A stretch of 64,000 nt of DNA, from the NCBI RefSeq assembly GCF_913060805.1, contig NZ_CAJXTC010000010.1, positions 1-64,000 of the forward strand, written 5' to 3'. Shown one piece after another: positions 35,600 to 45,364 of this stretch. Within the stretch, counting starts at the first letter, position 1, and each line of letters starts with the position of its first letter. The DNA comes from an uncultured Draconibacterium sp. Its GTDB lineage: Bacteria > Bacteroidota > Bacteroidia > Bacteroidales > Prolixibacteraceae. The notes under the pieces are model-generated. The model had not been told where the DNA came from. It made no database searches and saw only the letters and a program-made list of their open reading frames with translations. The translations under genes and the position numbers were made by a program.

Positions 35600-35762
35600 G
35601 AAGGAGCTTCAGTTCGCCCAATGCAAAATCTGCTCGCCTCCTTTCCAATTTACCCCGACCTTGCCGGGATGCGGGAGGACCACCTGTTTCCGGGTAATCC
35701 CATCGGCCGAAATCCCTTGGTATGAACTTTAGGAAGATCAGCTCGGAGCCGGGACAAATATA
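35600..35762 (-). promoter_or_regulatory. promoter and structured leader RNA, Moco/Tuco riboswitch-like
   Basis: A perfect TATATTTG -7 element (CAAATATA at 35755-35762) starts an untranslated leader of about 170 bases in front of a five-gene molybdenum-cofactor operon. The leader is clearly more GC-rich than its surroundings and has several pairable segments: CCCG-loop-CGGG around 35655-35670, CCTCC with GGAGG enclosing it, and GAGCT near its start with AGCTC near its end. It opens with GGCTCCGAGC. Size, position and composition fit a Moco/Tuco riboswitch; I cannot score the covariance model. The rest of the gap 35580-35901 is AT-rich and empty. Confidence 0.55.
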
Positions 35763-35901
35763 GTAAAGAATCTAGATGTTTATATATGATGACAGTGGTG
35801 CTATACAACAGTTCAACTATTTATATTTATTCTAATCGTTTAAAATAAGGAATATGCCAATCAAGTTTATATTTTTATGCTAAATACTAAGACCTTTATT
35901 C

Positions 35902-36723
35902 ATGCTACGATTACTTCTTTTTTCCACTTCTATTCTTTTAACTATTTCAACTGTTTGTGCTCAAAAATTGAAAAAGCGCACTGATAACTATGGGAATTTT
36001 AAGGAGGTTTATCATATTGATAAAGCGACCAAGTTCAGATGTGGCGAGAGTTTTATCGTTCATACCTCAACCAAAGATACGCTGGCAATTGGGAGTTATT
36101 TTAACGCTTCAAAAACAGGTGTGTGGAGGTTTGGAGATAGTAAATCGGGGGAAACCTATATGACTTTTGATTATTCAAACGATAGTTTGATCTATTTAAA
36201 TCAGGAGTTGGTGGCAGATTCGTTTCTGGTGAAAACAGGAGACAACTATGAATTACTAAAGGTTGACCGACAACTTCTTTACATTGGATCGAAGAATGAA
36301 ATTGTACGTTTAATTGGGAAGGATCTTGACGTTCCACGCGAGATTGTGGATGAAGGGAAAGTCGGTTTTTCTTTGCTACAGTATTTAGTTGATGAAAAGG
36401 GTAATCTATCTGGCCCGATGCTTTTGAATGGATTTTGTAATGAAATGGAGCAAAGTATCAATCGAAATGTATCGAGATTGTCGGGAGAATTTTTACCGGT
36501 TATTGTTGATGGAAATCCTGTTGCTTCCACGTTTTTTGTTCGGGTGAATGTTGGACTGAATAAGGAATTATTTTCGGATGGGAAGTCATCTCCTAATGTT
36601 TCGTCAACCGAAAATAGTGCTCCATATATTTTCAATATCGACATCAACTACAGTATTCAAACTCGGATCAAAAAGGTATATCTTGGGACGAAAGTCGTAA
36701 CTACAAGAGATGAAATGAGGTAA
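35902..36723 (+). CDS. exported protein with TonB-C-like domain
   Basis: 273 residues with a signal peptide (MLRLLLFSTSILLTISTVCAQ). The first half has MORN-like strands (GSYFNASKTGVWRFGDSKSG). The second half, VPREIVDEGKVGFSLLQYLVDEKGNLSGPMLLNGFCNEMEQSINRNVSRLSGEFLPVIVDGNPVASTFFVRVNV, resembles the TonB C-terminal fold as found in Bacteroidota 'energy transducer' relatives without a membrane anchor. Role unknown; no operon partners. Confidence 0.65.
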   Translation: MLRLLLFSTSILLTISTVCAQKLKKRTDNYGNFKEVYHIDKATKFRCGESFIVHTSTKDTLAIGSYFNASKTGVWRFGDSKSGETYMTFDYSNDSLIYLNQELVADSFLVKTGDNYELLKVDRQLLYIGSKNEIVRLIGKDLDVPREIVDEGKVGFSLLQYLVDEKGNLSGPMLLNGFCNEMEQSINRNVSRLSGEFLPVIVDGNPVASTFFVRVNVGLNKELFSDGKSSPNVSSTENSAPYIFNIDINYSIQTRIKKVYLGTKVVTTRDEMR

Positions 36724-36796
36724 CTTGTAATTCGGGTGTGAATTCTCTGAGACTGATTTGTGAAATAAATTTTTGGTGCTTGGAGGAGTTTAATGG

Positions 36797-36835
36797 TTCA
36801 GGGGCAGGTTCACTTTGAGTAAACCTGGCCCTGAA
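36797..36835. terminator. hairpin between convergent genes
   Basis: A 14-bp stem with one mismatch (36797-36810 with 36822-36835) directly after the ccsBA stop; T tracts are weak on both strands. Confidence 0.55.
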
Positions 36836-36839
36836 TTAT

Positions 36840-39800
36840 TTAGTCTTCACTAACAACTTCTTCTTCCACAATTGGATTTGTCTTTTCGGAGAAATACGCC
36901 GAAACAATTACCAGCGCAACAACTGCCAATGCAATGTAAACGCCTGAAGGTATTGGAGCCGCTTCGCCCTGCGCATACGAGTGTAAACCCGACAGGTAAT
37001 AGTTTACTCCGAAATAGGTCATTAGTACCGAGCTGATGCCCAAAACTGCAGCCACACTCATGGCAAAACTACCGCGCATTCCCGGAATGCGGTGCATGTG
37101 CGTAATAAAAGTGTACACCAAAACGGTTACCAAAGCCCAGGTTTCTTTCGGATCCCAGCCCCAGTAACGGCCCCAGCTTTCGTTGGCCCAAACACCACCT
37201 AAAAACGAACCCAGCGTAACCATTAATAAGCCAATTATCAAGGCAATTTGGATGATATTAACCAATTCTTTTATGGTGTGGTTGATTCTGTCTGAATTGC
37301 GTCTGTTTCTAAAAATCATTAAAATGAGATTCAGGAAACCAAGCAGCGCACTGATTCCCAAAAATCCGTAGCTGGCTGTAATTACCGCCACGTGAACGAT
37401 TAGCCAGTATGATTTCAGAACCGGTACCAGGTTGGTAATTTCCGGGCTCATCCAGCTCATTCCGGCCACCATCAATGTTAAACCGGCCAGAACCGATGTT
37501 AACGACAGTGTAATTTCTGAACGTTTGGCAAAGATTAAACCGCCAAGTGCAGTTGCCCAACTGATGAATACCATCGATTCGTAACCATTACTCCATGGCG
37601 CGTGCTCCGAAATGTACCAGCGGATACCCAACCCTGCAGTTTCGGCAAGGAATAACAGCAGGATAAAATAGAAGGCAAAATTTTTCAGGAAACTTAATTT
37701 AATGTTCGGATTAAAAAGTGAAATCAACTGCAGCATCAGCAGAATCAAACCGGTGAACATGAAAATCTTTGATAATTTTCCAAAGATGTTCAGGTTATTA
37801 TAGATCACCTCCATTTTTACTTTTGTTGCCGATGGAATGATTTTCGCGCCGATAGTTTCCTGATTTTGCTTCAGGTTGTTCAGCAACTGGTTTGCCGTTG
37901 CCCAATCGCGAATTTGTACCGATTGAAGATAAGCAGAAACCGTTTGTGTTGCGAAATCAGCCTCCTGAGCCGGAAGTTCTTTCGCCTCGTTAATGGAAAC
38001 CCACTTGTGGTTATCGTCGTTGGGTACAGGGAAAATCGTCAGAAAATCGCCGCTAAAAATGGCCATAAGAATATTAACGCGCTCGTCAACATTCATAATC
38101 TCTTTATCGTATTTATTGCGGTGATTACTCTCTTTTGCATAAGCTGCCTGAACCGCAGAGCTTAGTATATAACCGCCCATTTCGCGCGGTCTAACAATTG
38201 AATTAAACGAAGCATATTTGCCACTAATTCCGATTGTTCTGCGCAATTCGGGATTGGCGACTTTTATAATGGCAATATTTTTCCAAAGTTCAGGATTGGC
38301 TTGCATATCCAGAAAAACTTCGGTTGGCGTCAAACCTTCCCAGCTGGTCTTTTTAGCTACTTTTCGTAGTATTTCGGAAGCCAGTGTAGAAACCGGCTCA
38401 ACACGACCTTTTCGGTCCTGAATCAGTAAATGTTCGAACGACTTGGCATGCTCGCTATTCATTGGTGCCGGAGTTGTATTTTGTGCCTGTGCACTAACAC
38501 TCAAGAGCAGACCGGTCACCAAAACAGCAAACAGCTTTTTACGTTTTTCGCGGAGTTGTGCCGATGCTTTCAACAGCGTTTTAAAACGACTGTTTCGGTT
38601 AAACAAAGTCAGCACCATTCCGATAGCCATAATCAGGTAGCCAAAATAAGTTACCGATGTTCCGGCAGAGTCGTGGTTCACCGACAGGATCGTTCCGCGC
38701 TCGTCGGTATCGTACGACGATTGGAAAAAGCGGTATCCTTTGTATTTCAATATATTATTCATAAAAATGCGGAATGGCATTTCCGTGGCGCCGTCTTTTA
38801 AAACAACTTCGCTGGCGTACGACGAAGGGCTCATTGAACCCGGGTAACGCTCGAGCTGGAAATCGTTAAGCTGGATGGCAAACGGTAGTTTTATGATTCG
38901 CGACCCGTACGAAACGGATACATTCATTCCGTCGATAGAGGTGTTGTAAAAATCGCCAACCTGGCCCGTGCGACCATAAACGATCAACTCTTTGCTTTCA
39001 CTGTTTGTTGAAATCGCGGCTTTAAAAGCATCCGGCGGATTCATTGTCTGCGTTGGTTTTTGGTAAGCCAATTGAATCGAGGCGTTTGGAAGAAATTGTT
39101 TAACGGCAAAAGTGAGATTTTTATACGTGTAAGCTTTTTGCGTGTCAACCAGTTTTTGGGTATTTGGCGCAATCAACTCACCGGTGTCGCTCATCATGCC
39201 CGACGCCTCAACAGTGTCGTTAGCCGAAATGTACAGGTTGCCATCTTTTAAACTCAGCTGAACATCGGTATTTGTGTTGTTACCAAATCCTAGCGTTACA
39301 CCGTTTAAATTCTTTGTATTATCGTTTCTAAGCGTAAAGTCTTTTCGCGAAGAGCCATTTACAACCGTAAGCAGCGAAACAATCGGTTCTCCGTTAGGGT
39401 CGAGAACAATGTTTTCAACCGCCGACGGCATAAAATGCTGATTGCTGATGTGGATTGTTTTTCCTTTAAAATGGATGTTATTTGAAAAACGGTTGGCGGT
39501 GTAGGGCGAGAATTTTACTTCGCTTGATTCTTCAACCGTTTCGGTGCCATCAGTTACTTTAACCGTTACATACGATGCTTCGGAAACAATAAAGTCCGAC
39601 GAGCTATTTTCGCGAATATGCATAGTGCCTTCATATCCGTAGTAACGCGTAATCATTGCACCTACACCAATAACGATAAAGGAAATATGAAAAAGCAGTA
39701 TCGACCATTTTTTCCGTGCGATAAGTTTGTATTTAAAAACACTGCCAACAATGTTGATGCAGAGTATAAATAACAGGATTTCGAACCACCTGGAATTGTA

Positions 39801-39932
39801 AATGAGAATTTTTGCAGTAGTGGTGCCATAATCGTTTTCAATAAAAGTGGCATAACCAATGGCTATTGCAAAAATTACCACCAAAATACCGGTAAAAAAC
39901 ATGGAAAAAATAAATGAACTGAGCTTCTTCAT
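36840..39932 (-). CDS. ccsBA: fused cytochrome c biogenesis protein CcsBA (ResB-CcsA)
   Basis: 1030 residues. The N-terminal ResB/CcsB part has membrane helices and a large periplasmic region; the C-terminal CcsA part has several helices and the heme-binding WWD motif WGWDPKETW at about 924-932. The protein delivers heme and attaches it to CXXCH sites of apocytochromes (System II). Such fusions occur in Bacteroidota and Epsilonproteobacteria, often next to the cytochromes they mature, as here. A hairpin separates it from the tetraheme gene, so it may have its own promoter. Confidence 0.93.
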   Translation of the reverse strand: MKKLSSFIFSMFFTGILVVIFAIAIGYATFIENDYGTTTAKILIYNSRWFEILLFILCINIVGSVFKYKLIARKKWSILLFHISFIVIGVGAMITRYYGYEGTMHIRENSSSDFIVSEASYVTVKVTDGTETVEESSEVKFSPYTANRFSNNIHFKGKTIHISNQHFMPSAVENIVLDPNGEPIVSLLTVVNGSSRKDFTLRNDNTKNLNGVTLGFGNNTNTDVQLSLKDGNLYISANDTVEASGMMSDTGELIAPNTQKLVDTQKAYTYKNLTFAVKQFLPNASIQLAYQKPTQTMNPPDAFKAAISTNSESKELIVYGRTGQVGDFYNTSIDGMNVSVSYGSRIIKLPFAIQLNDFQLERYPGSMSPSSYASEVVLKDGATEMPFRIFMNNILKYKGYRFFQSSYDTDERGTILSVNHDSAGTSVTYFGYLIMAIGMVLTLFNRNSRFKTLLKASAQLREKRKKLFAVLVTGLLLSVSAQAQNTTPAPMNSEHAKSFEHLLIQDRKGRVEPVSTLASEILRKVAKKTSWEGLTPTEVFLDMQANPELWKNIAIIKVANPELRRTIGISGKYASFNSIVRPREMGGYILSSAVQAAYAKESNHRNKYDKEIMNVDERVNILMAIFSGDFLTIFPVPNDDNHKWVSINEAKELPAQEADFATQTVSAYLQSVQIRDWATANQLLNNLKQNQETIGAKIIPSATKVKMEVIYNNLNIFGKLSKIFMFTGLILLMLQLISLFNPNIKLSFLKNFAFYFILLLFLAETAGLGIRWYISEHAPWSNGYESMVFISWATALGGLIFAKRSEITLSLTSVLAGLTLMVAGMSWMSPEITNLVPVLKSYWLIVHVAVITASYGFLGISALLGFLNLILMIFRNRRNSDRINHTIKELVNIIQIALIIGLLMVTLGSFLGGVWANESWGRYWGWDPKETWALVTVLVYTFITHMHRIPGMRGSFAMSVAAVLGISSVLMTYFGVNYYLSGLHSYAQGEAAPIPSGVYIALAVVALVIVSAYFSEKTNPIVEEEVVSED

Positions 39933-39969
39933 AATTAGTCGTTGTCTAGTTGTCTGAATTAAACACTAA

Positions 39970-40004
39970 AAAAATTCCTTTGTTTTGAAAACAAAGGAAT
40001 TTTT
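39970..40004 (-). terminator. terminator of the tetraheme gene
   Basis: A 17-bp perfect stem (39970-39986 with 39988-40004), core ATTCCTTTGT/ACAAAGGAAT, with a T tract on the minus strand, 25 bases after the tetraheme stop. Confidence 0.85.
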
Positions 40005-40028
40005 CACAAAACAATAGTTTACAAAATA

Positions 40029-40538
40029 TTAGTTTGTTGTTGTTGGATCGTCGTGAGCAATTACTTTCACAAATTCATCAAAATTCCATGCTTTTTTAGG
40101 AGCAACGTGGCCTTCTGGTTTTTCGCCAAGGTGACAAGCTTTACAGGTTTCTTCTGTTGGATCTGTCATACCTTTTGAAAGTGCCATTTTTTTGTTCTTC
40201 ATAATTGCAGCCGATTTGTAGTGGCTACCAGGTCCGTGACATGATTCGCATGAAACACCTTCGTCGGCTTTAAGACCGGCAAGCAAACCGCTATCAACAG
40301 ATCCGGCAGTTGAGTGGCATTTTAAACATGTTGCGTCATTTTTTTCGTCACCTTGAAGCGCATCCATTGCTTTGGCGTGTGGACCGGCTTCCCAAACTTT
40401 AAACTGCTCGCCTTTGTCGGGCTTGTTATGGCACATTTTACATTTAGCTGCACCAATGTACTTGTAGTTTTGTGCGGTCGCTGCGGTGCTGAAAATGATC
40501 GCAAGACCTAATAGAAACATTAATTTTCTGAAGTTCAT
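40029..40538 (-). CDS. tetraheme cytochrome c, c554-like
   Basis: 169 residues with a signal peptide (MNFRKLMFLLGLAIIFSTAATA) and four c-heme motifs: CKMCH, CLKCH, CESCH (followed by the cytochrome c554 hallmark GPGSHY) and CKACH. A soluble periplasmic electron carrier is most likely, passing electrons between the NapC-type and larger cytochromes encoded directly upstream. Not a catalytic c554 in any proven sense. Confidence 0.92.
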   Translation of the reverse strand: MNFRKLMFLLGLAIIFSTAATAQNYKYIGAAKCKMCHNKPDKGEQFKVWEAGPHAKAMDALQGDEKNDATCLKCHSTAGSVDSGLLAGLKADEGVSCESCHGPGSHYKSAAIMKNKKMALSKGMTDPTEETCKACHLGEKPEGHVAPKKAWNFDEFVKVIAHDDPTTTN

Positions 40539-40614
40539 AATTCTCGTATTAAAATTTATATTACTCGTTATTTGTTAAAAGCTATTATAAAAATAATAAA
40601 TATTGTGCCAAAAT

Positions 40615-42117
40615 CTAGTATAATGCTGTATGACACATTGAACACATCTCCGTTTTCCATGCTTCAGCAATGTCAACAGGGTGCTGGAATTCCAACGCTT
40701 CAAAAGCAGTAGAATACTGCATACTATCCTGAGTTCCCTGTGCTATAATATTGTGGCACAGCGAACAATCTTTCGAAATCGTTCTGTTTTCAGTTGTTGC
40801 ATGGCGGTCGTTATGGCAACGATAACAACCGTCCGATTCCATGTGGCCAATGTTATTTGGATATTCTTTCCAGCTTGCTTTCATGTATGGAAAAATGTTA
40901 TTCGAATAATCGTCCTGAATTGTTGCAATTGCCTGATCGATTTCAGCTTTTTTAGTTTCGTAAACATCAGGGTAACCACTTTCGAACCAATCGGTAACCT
41001 GGTCTTTAATGGCCATCATTGCTGTGTCTTTCGTCGGATAATCCTGGTAAAGCGCCATCATAGCTGCCAGTTTTATAGCAGGAAGCTCGGTTGAAATTTT
41101 ACCTTCTGCCATCGACTGATCGATAAAGTTTTGCGGTGCATTGTAATTGTGCGACGGCCTGTTGTGGCAATCCAAACAATCCATTACCCGTGTTTCCAAC
41201 GAATCAAGTTGTTCTTGTGAAACCATACTCATTTCGTCGGTATAAACGTATTCTTCTCCGGTTTTTGTGTTTGTATATTTTACCCACGGAATGATCTGAC
41301 GTTTCTCGTCGAGCGCTTTGTATTCAATTTTTACCTCGGGGCTAATGTGCTGGTGAATACCTTTAATTACACCCTTAGGAGTAACCTGAGTACTTGTTTT
41401 TACCTGTAAATGAACAATATGCTCGGTGTTCTCTTCATCGGTTAAGAATGAATGTTTTTCACGCATTTTGTTATCGTAGAATTTCTCGGGCCAGTGACAT
41501 TCTTCGCAGGTTTCGCGTGCCGGGCGCAAATTGGCAATTGGAGTAGGGATTGGCTGCGGATATTTATTGGCCAACACCGAATAAACCTGGTACAAACCCG
41601 AAAGTTTACTTTTTACATACCAGCTTGCTCCCGAACCAACGTGGCACTCCACACAAGCAACACGCTCGTGCGACGAACCGTGGTAAGTAACATATTCCGG
41701 CTCCATTACTTCGTGACATAATTTTCCGCAGAATTCTACCGATTCGGTGTAATGAAATGCTTCGTAACTTCCTACCGAAGAAATAATGAGCAAGAAAATT
41801 GTTCCAATGATAAAAATTGTACTGGCGTTACGGGTAGCCTGATTATTAAAATCAAGAATTGGCCAGTTTAAACGTTTGCCTTCTTCTTCAGCCAACCGTG
41901 CTTTTTTACGGTAAATCCGCATTCCGATTGGGATCATGAGCAATCCAACGATCAAAAATGCCGGAAGGATGATGAAGATGATTAAACCAATATATTGCCC
42001 ACCAAATCCGAAAGCAAGATTCAATAGAAATAATGCCAGTATACTGGCGAGATTGAAGACAGCAATAACTGCTCCGGTAATCGATACCCAGTTTCTTATG
42101 GAAGACGGTAATTTCAT
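40615..42117 (-). CDS. NapC/NirT-type membrane multiheme cytochrome c
   Basis: 500 residues: three N-terminal membrane helices (about 10-34, 42-68, 100-118), then a periplasmic NapC/NirT domain and a C-terminal extension. Heme motifs: an unusual CX3CH (Cys130-Gly-Lys-Leu-Cys134-His135) with EVMEPEY after it, then CVECH, CEECH, CLDCH, CYRCH, CSLCH and CSMCH, seven in total against four in ordinary NrfH/NapC. Such proteins take electrons from menaquinol. It lies between the 19-heme and tetraheme genes. Confidence 0.9.
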   Translation of the reverse strand: MKLPSSIRNWVSITGAVIAVFNLASILALFLLNLAFGFGGQYIGLIIFIILPAFLIVGLLMIPIGMRIYRKKARLAEEEGKRLNWPILDFNNQATRNASTIFIIGTIFLLIISSVGSYEAFHYTESVEFCGKLCHEVMEPEYVTYHGSSHERVACVECHVGSGASWYVKSKLSGLYQVYSVLANKYPQPIPTPIANLRPARETCEECHWPEKFYDNKMREKHSFLTDEENTEHIVHLQVKTSTQVTPKGVIKGIHQHISPEVKIEYKALDEKRQIIPWVKYTNTKTGEEYVYTDEMSMVSQEQLDSLETRVMDCLDCHNRPSHNYNAPQNFIDQSMAEGKISTELPAIKLAAMMALYQDYPTKDTAMMAIKDQVTDWFESGYPDVYETKKAEIDQAIATIQDDYSNNIFPYMKASWKEYPNNIGHMESDGCYRCHNDRHATTENRTISKDCSLCHNIIAQGTQDSMQYSTAFEALEFQHPVDIAEAWKTEMCSMCHTALY

Positions 42118-42369
42118 AATTTTTCGTTTATTGGTTTGATGTAAAATCTAGTGATCCAAGATTATAATTTTCCTTTAATTATTCAAGGTCAGGTACTTAT
42201 TTATAAGTTGTCTATATACGCGCTGCTATTTTGAAATTATGTTCTGAACGCGAAGTTTTAACACTTCTACAAAGTTACATATTTGTCATATTTACTGTTT
42301 ATTATACTACTAATCTACTAGGTTAAAGTATTAAAAATTGTATTTTCATTTTTTTCGTTTTTTCGCCAT

Positions 42370-45201
42370 TTAGTGGAAAATTAAAGAGTAAATTATCAGT
42401 AATACCATGATTACGCCGGCGAAAAGTGCGGTGAATCCAAATATTTTTATCGTTCTCATGTGTTCTTTGGTAAACTCTTTTTCAACGCGAACGTCATTGA
42501 TTTTTCCGGATTTTACCAGCTGCTCATATTCGTGCGGACGATCTTTTTTGTATTCTTCCTCAAGAACATAACCGGTGAAAATTACGGTGTCCATCGGGAA
42601 CGATTCCGGACGCAAGTGGGTGTTGAAAAAGTGAATGGTAAAAATAAATCCAACGGCCAGTAAAGCTTCGTCGCTGTGAATGATCTGCGCCACATTAATC
42701 AGCCAGCCAGGCAGGAATTTGGTAAAGAATTCGGGGAACCACAGCATTAATCCGGTTGAGCCGATTACCAGCACTCCCCAGAATACAGCGAAGTAGTCGA
42801 ATTTTTCCCAGTAGGTCCATCGTCCATAATCGGGCCGCGGACCAACACCGATAAACCATTTTATAGAAGCCCAGAAATCGCGAATGTCTTTCCGGTTAAA
42901 CATCAGCGAGTTACTGCTGAATATAAACTTGCTGACTTTAATTCCTTTTTTGAATTTAACTTTCAATAATGCTACCACATGGAAAATAAAATATCCGAAA
43001 GTGATCAGTGCAGCCGTTCGGTGAATAAAGCCGGCAATGTGAGCGCCACCGATGGCTTCAGCCAGATATTGGGCCCAGTCCATGTAGGCAAATTTCAATA
43101 TCATTCCGGTAAGTGCCAGCAGTATAAAACTGATAATTACGAAAATATGGGTAATCCTGTTTTTCTTCTGGAAACGCCTGATATATATCTGTTTACCAAC
43201 TGGTTTTGGCTCTTTTCGTTTTTTGATCATCGCGCCCAGCGAACGAGGAATCCACAACAATGTATGCAGCCCGAAGAAAGCAAACACACTTAAAAGTAAA
43301 CCGGTCATGGCCCAGAAAGTGTAGTACAGCCACGGGAAGTTGCTTTTATCGTAATGTGTGGCGTGTGTCAGGTAACCGGTAAATTTCATGTTGGCATCAG
43401 TATGGCACTTCGAACAGGTTGCAACAATATTCCGTGGACTTATCGTTGATTTCGGGTTGTCCATCCGGTAAATATTGTGTGCTCCGTGGCAGTCGGAACA
43501 ACGGGCCGCTTCAAGATAACCCAGCTGATAAACTTTTCCGTGGTAGGTTTCCAGGTAGGTTTCTGCCAGTTCCTCGTGGCACTGCCCGCACTGCGAGCTA
43601 ATTTCCGACATAAATTTACTTTCATGTACTTCTGAAATATTGTGAGCCGAGTGACAGGTTTCGCAAGTTGGGAATTTCAGTTCTTCGGTGTTGGCGCTAA
43701 TTCCGTGCTCGCTGTCAATGTACTGGTCGTAAATTCCTTTGTGGCAATTTCCACAGGTTTTTGCCAGGTTTGCCGGATTTACCGACGAACGCTCATCTTC
43801 TTCCTTCAGCATAAAGTGTGTGGTGTGGCAGTCGGTACAAATGGCGGCTGCCAACAATCCTTTTTCCTCCAGGCTTCGTCCGTGAACGCTGGTGGAATAG
43901 TCGTAATACGCATCGGTTTCCTTCAGGTTTGTTCCTTCCACTGCCTGTCCGTTTTCCTTATGACATTCGCCACAAAGTTTTGGTACTTCTGAGCGGAAAG
44001 TTGGAGAAGTTTCATCGTCGGACGGAATAACATGGTGCGATCCGTGGCAATCGGTGCAATACGGTGCATTTTCGTGTTTGGCAAAATAGGCTTTTCCGTG
44101 TCCGCTCTGGAAGTAAATATCCGATTCTTCGGCGTGGCAACTCGAGCAGTCCACCTTGTCGGAAGTTTCGCAAGGGCGGGCAATATTGGCCGTTACATCC
44201 GAGTGGCATTTTACACAGGTGATGTTATTATGGGCCGAATTAACAAATTGATTAACATCAACATAAAGCGAAACCTGTTCGTCGTCTACTACTTTGTGAA
44301 TATCTGGTTGCTCGTGGCATTTCAGGCAGGTTTTATCCGATATGTTTTCGATAATATTTTTCAGCTCTACTTTGTGGGGTGGGTGGCAATCGGTACAGGC
44401 CGGAATTGCTCCCGGACTTTTCTCCCAAAGTTCTTTGTTGATTATTTTAATGTGCACATCCTCAATTCGCGCGTGGCATTGCATGCATGTTGCTGCAATG
44501 TTTTTCTCCGAAATGCTGGAGTTCATGTTGGTGTGGGGGAGAATAAGGTGGTTGCCGTGGCAGTTGTTGCAGGTGGCCGTTACCACCAAACCACTGCTGA
44601 ATAATCCTTTTCCGTGGATGCCCTGTGTGTAGTTCTCAACAATGTTGTGCTCGCCAATATTATAGGCACGGGCAACCGGCGCTCCTTCGCGGTGGCAGGT
44701 TCCGCACAACACCGGAATATTCATTTTATAGGTGCGCGATTGCGGATCGGCCGAACTTAGTATCTCGTGCGTTCCATGACATTCGGCGCAGTTAGGCGAA
44801 TTTTTGTCGCCCTCTTCAAAGGCAATTCCATGAACGCCGTCCATGTATTTTGTCATGGCCTCGTCGTGGCAATCGCCGCAATTTACCGGTTGCAGTTTAT
44901 CGGCATGCGGAAATTCCTCGACATCGGCGTCCGTATGGCACGAAATACATTCGAGATAACTGTGTACTGATTTTTCGAGAATACCGGCAGGAATATACCT
45001 CGATACTTCCCGGCCGTTTACAATGGTAAAAAGCTCCGGGTCGTCGTGGCACATGGCACAATCGTCGTTGGATTGTGCCATAATTTTTAATCCGGGCAAC
45101 AGAAACAAACCGACGATTAAAAAGATTTTAACCAGCCCTGAATTTGCTTCGGTGCATACATCGAACAGATTTTTGGCTAAAGTTTTGCTCAAGTACTTCA
45201 T
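42370..45201 (-). CDS. 19-heme cytochrome c fused to a cytochrome b membrane domain
   Basis: 943 residues. A signal/anchor helix lies at about 23-42, then nineteen CXXCH motifs between 48 and 600 (CAMCH, CISCH, CGDCH, CAECH, CGTCH, CNNCH, CMQCH, CTDCH, CLKCH, CVKCH, CSSCH, CTDCH, CGECH, CTDCH, CGNCH, CETCH, CGQCH, CSDCH, CSKCH). Residues 620-943 hold membrane helices with histidines (ITHIF, FIHRTAA, FHVVALL, IIHSDEALLAVGFIFTIHFFNTHLR) resembling a di-heme cytochrome b561/formate dehydrogenase gamma domain. One chain could carry electrons from quinol to a long periplasmic heme wire. Encoded after the b-type gene; an AT-rich 252-base gap separates it from the NapC-type gene. Confidence 0.9.
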   Translation of the reverse strand: MKYLSKTLAKNLFDVCTEANSGLVKIFLIVGLFLLPGLKIMAQSNDDCAMCHDDPELFTIVNGREVSRYIPAGILEKSVHSYLECISCHTDADVEEFPHADKLQPVNCGDCHDEAMTKYMDGVHGIAFEEGDKNSPNCAECHGTHEILSSADPQSRTYKMNIPVLCGTCHREGAPVARAYNIGEHNIVENYTQGIHGKGLFSSGLVVTATCNNCHGNHLILPHTNMNSSISEKNIAATCMQCHARIEDVHIKIINKELWEKSPGAIPACTDCHPPHKVELKNIIENISDKTCLKCHEQPDIHKVVDDEQVSLYVDVNQFVNSAHNNITCVKCHSDVTANIARPCETSDKVDCSSCHAEESDIYFQSGHGKAYFAKHENAPYCTDCHGSHHVIPSDDETSPTFRSEVPKLCGECHKENGQAVEGTNLKETDAYYDYSTSVHGRSLEEKGLLAAAICTDCHTTHFMLKEEDERSSVNPANLAKTCGNCHKGIYDQYIDSEHGISANTEELKFPTCETCHSAHNISEVHESKFMSEISSQCGQCHEELAETYLETYHGKVYQLGYLEAARCSDCHGAHNIYRMDNPKSTISPRNIVATCSKCHTDANMKFTGYLTHATHYDKSNFPWLYYTFWAMTGLLLSVFAFFGLHTLLWIPRSLGAMIKKRKEPKPVGKQIYIRRFQKKNRITHIFVIISFILLALTGMILKFAYMDWAQYLAEAIGGAHIAGFIHRTAALITFGYFIFHVVALLKVKFKKGIKVSKFIFSSNSLMFNRKDIRDFWASIKWFIGVGPRPDYGRWTYWEKFDYFAVFWGVLVIGSTGLMLWFPEFFTKFLPGWLINVAQIIHSDEALLAVGFIFTIHFFNTHLRPESFPMDTVIFTGYVLEEEYKKDRPHEYEQLVKSGKINDVRVEKEFTKEHMRTIKIFGFTALFAGVIMVLLIIYSLIFH

Positions 45202-45364
45202 GCTAAGCGTCTTTAATATAATTACTAAATCCTTCTTCTCAGCCTACCTTGCGAGCCAACTATGCATTATTTGTGTGCTGCTATTTCTGTTCTGTTTTCT
45301 TCCTTCTCCCTTCTGCCTGCTTTGTTTTATTGTTTATTTATGGACTTGCTTTTCTTTGTTCAAT

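Noticed and set aside
35600-35762. Cobalamin or TPP riboswitch
   Set aside because: The B12 box (GCCAGGAGACC-like), GCCACTG and the TPP motifs CTGAGA/ACCTGATCTGG are absent on both strands, and the operon makes molybdenum cofactor.
44032-44604. 190-codon plus-strand ORF inside the 19-heme gene
   Set aside because: Complement of CXXCH-rich coding sequence; the real frame has 19 heme motifs in order.
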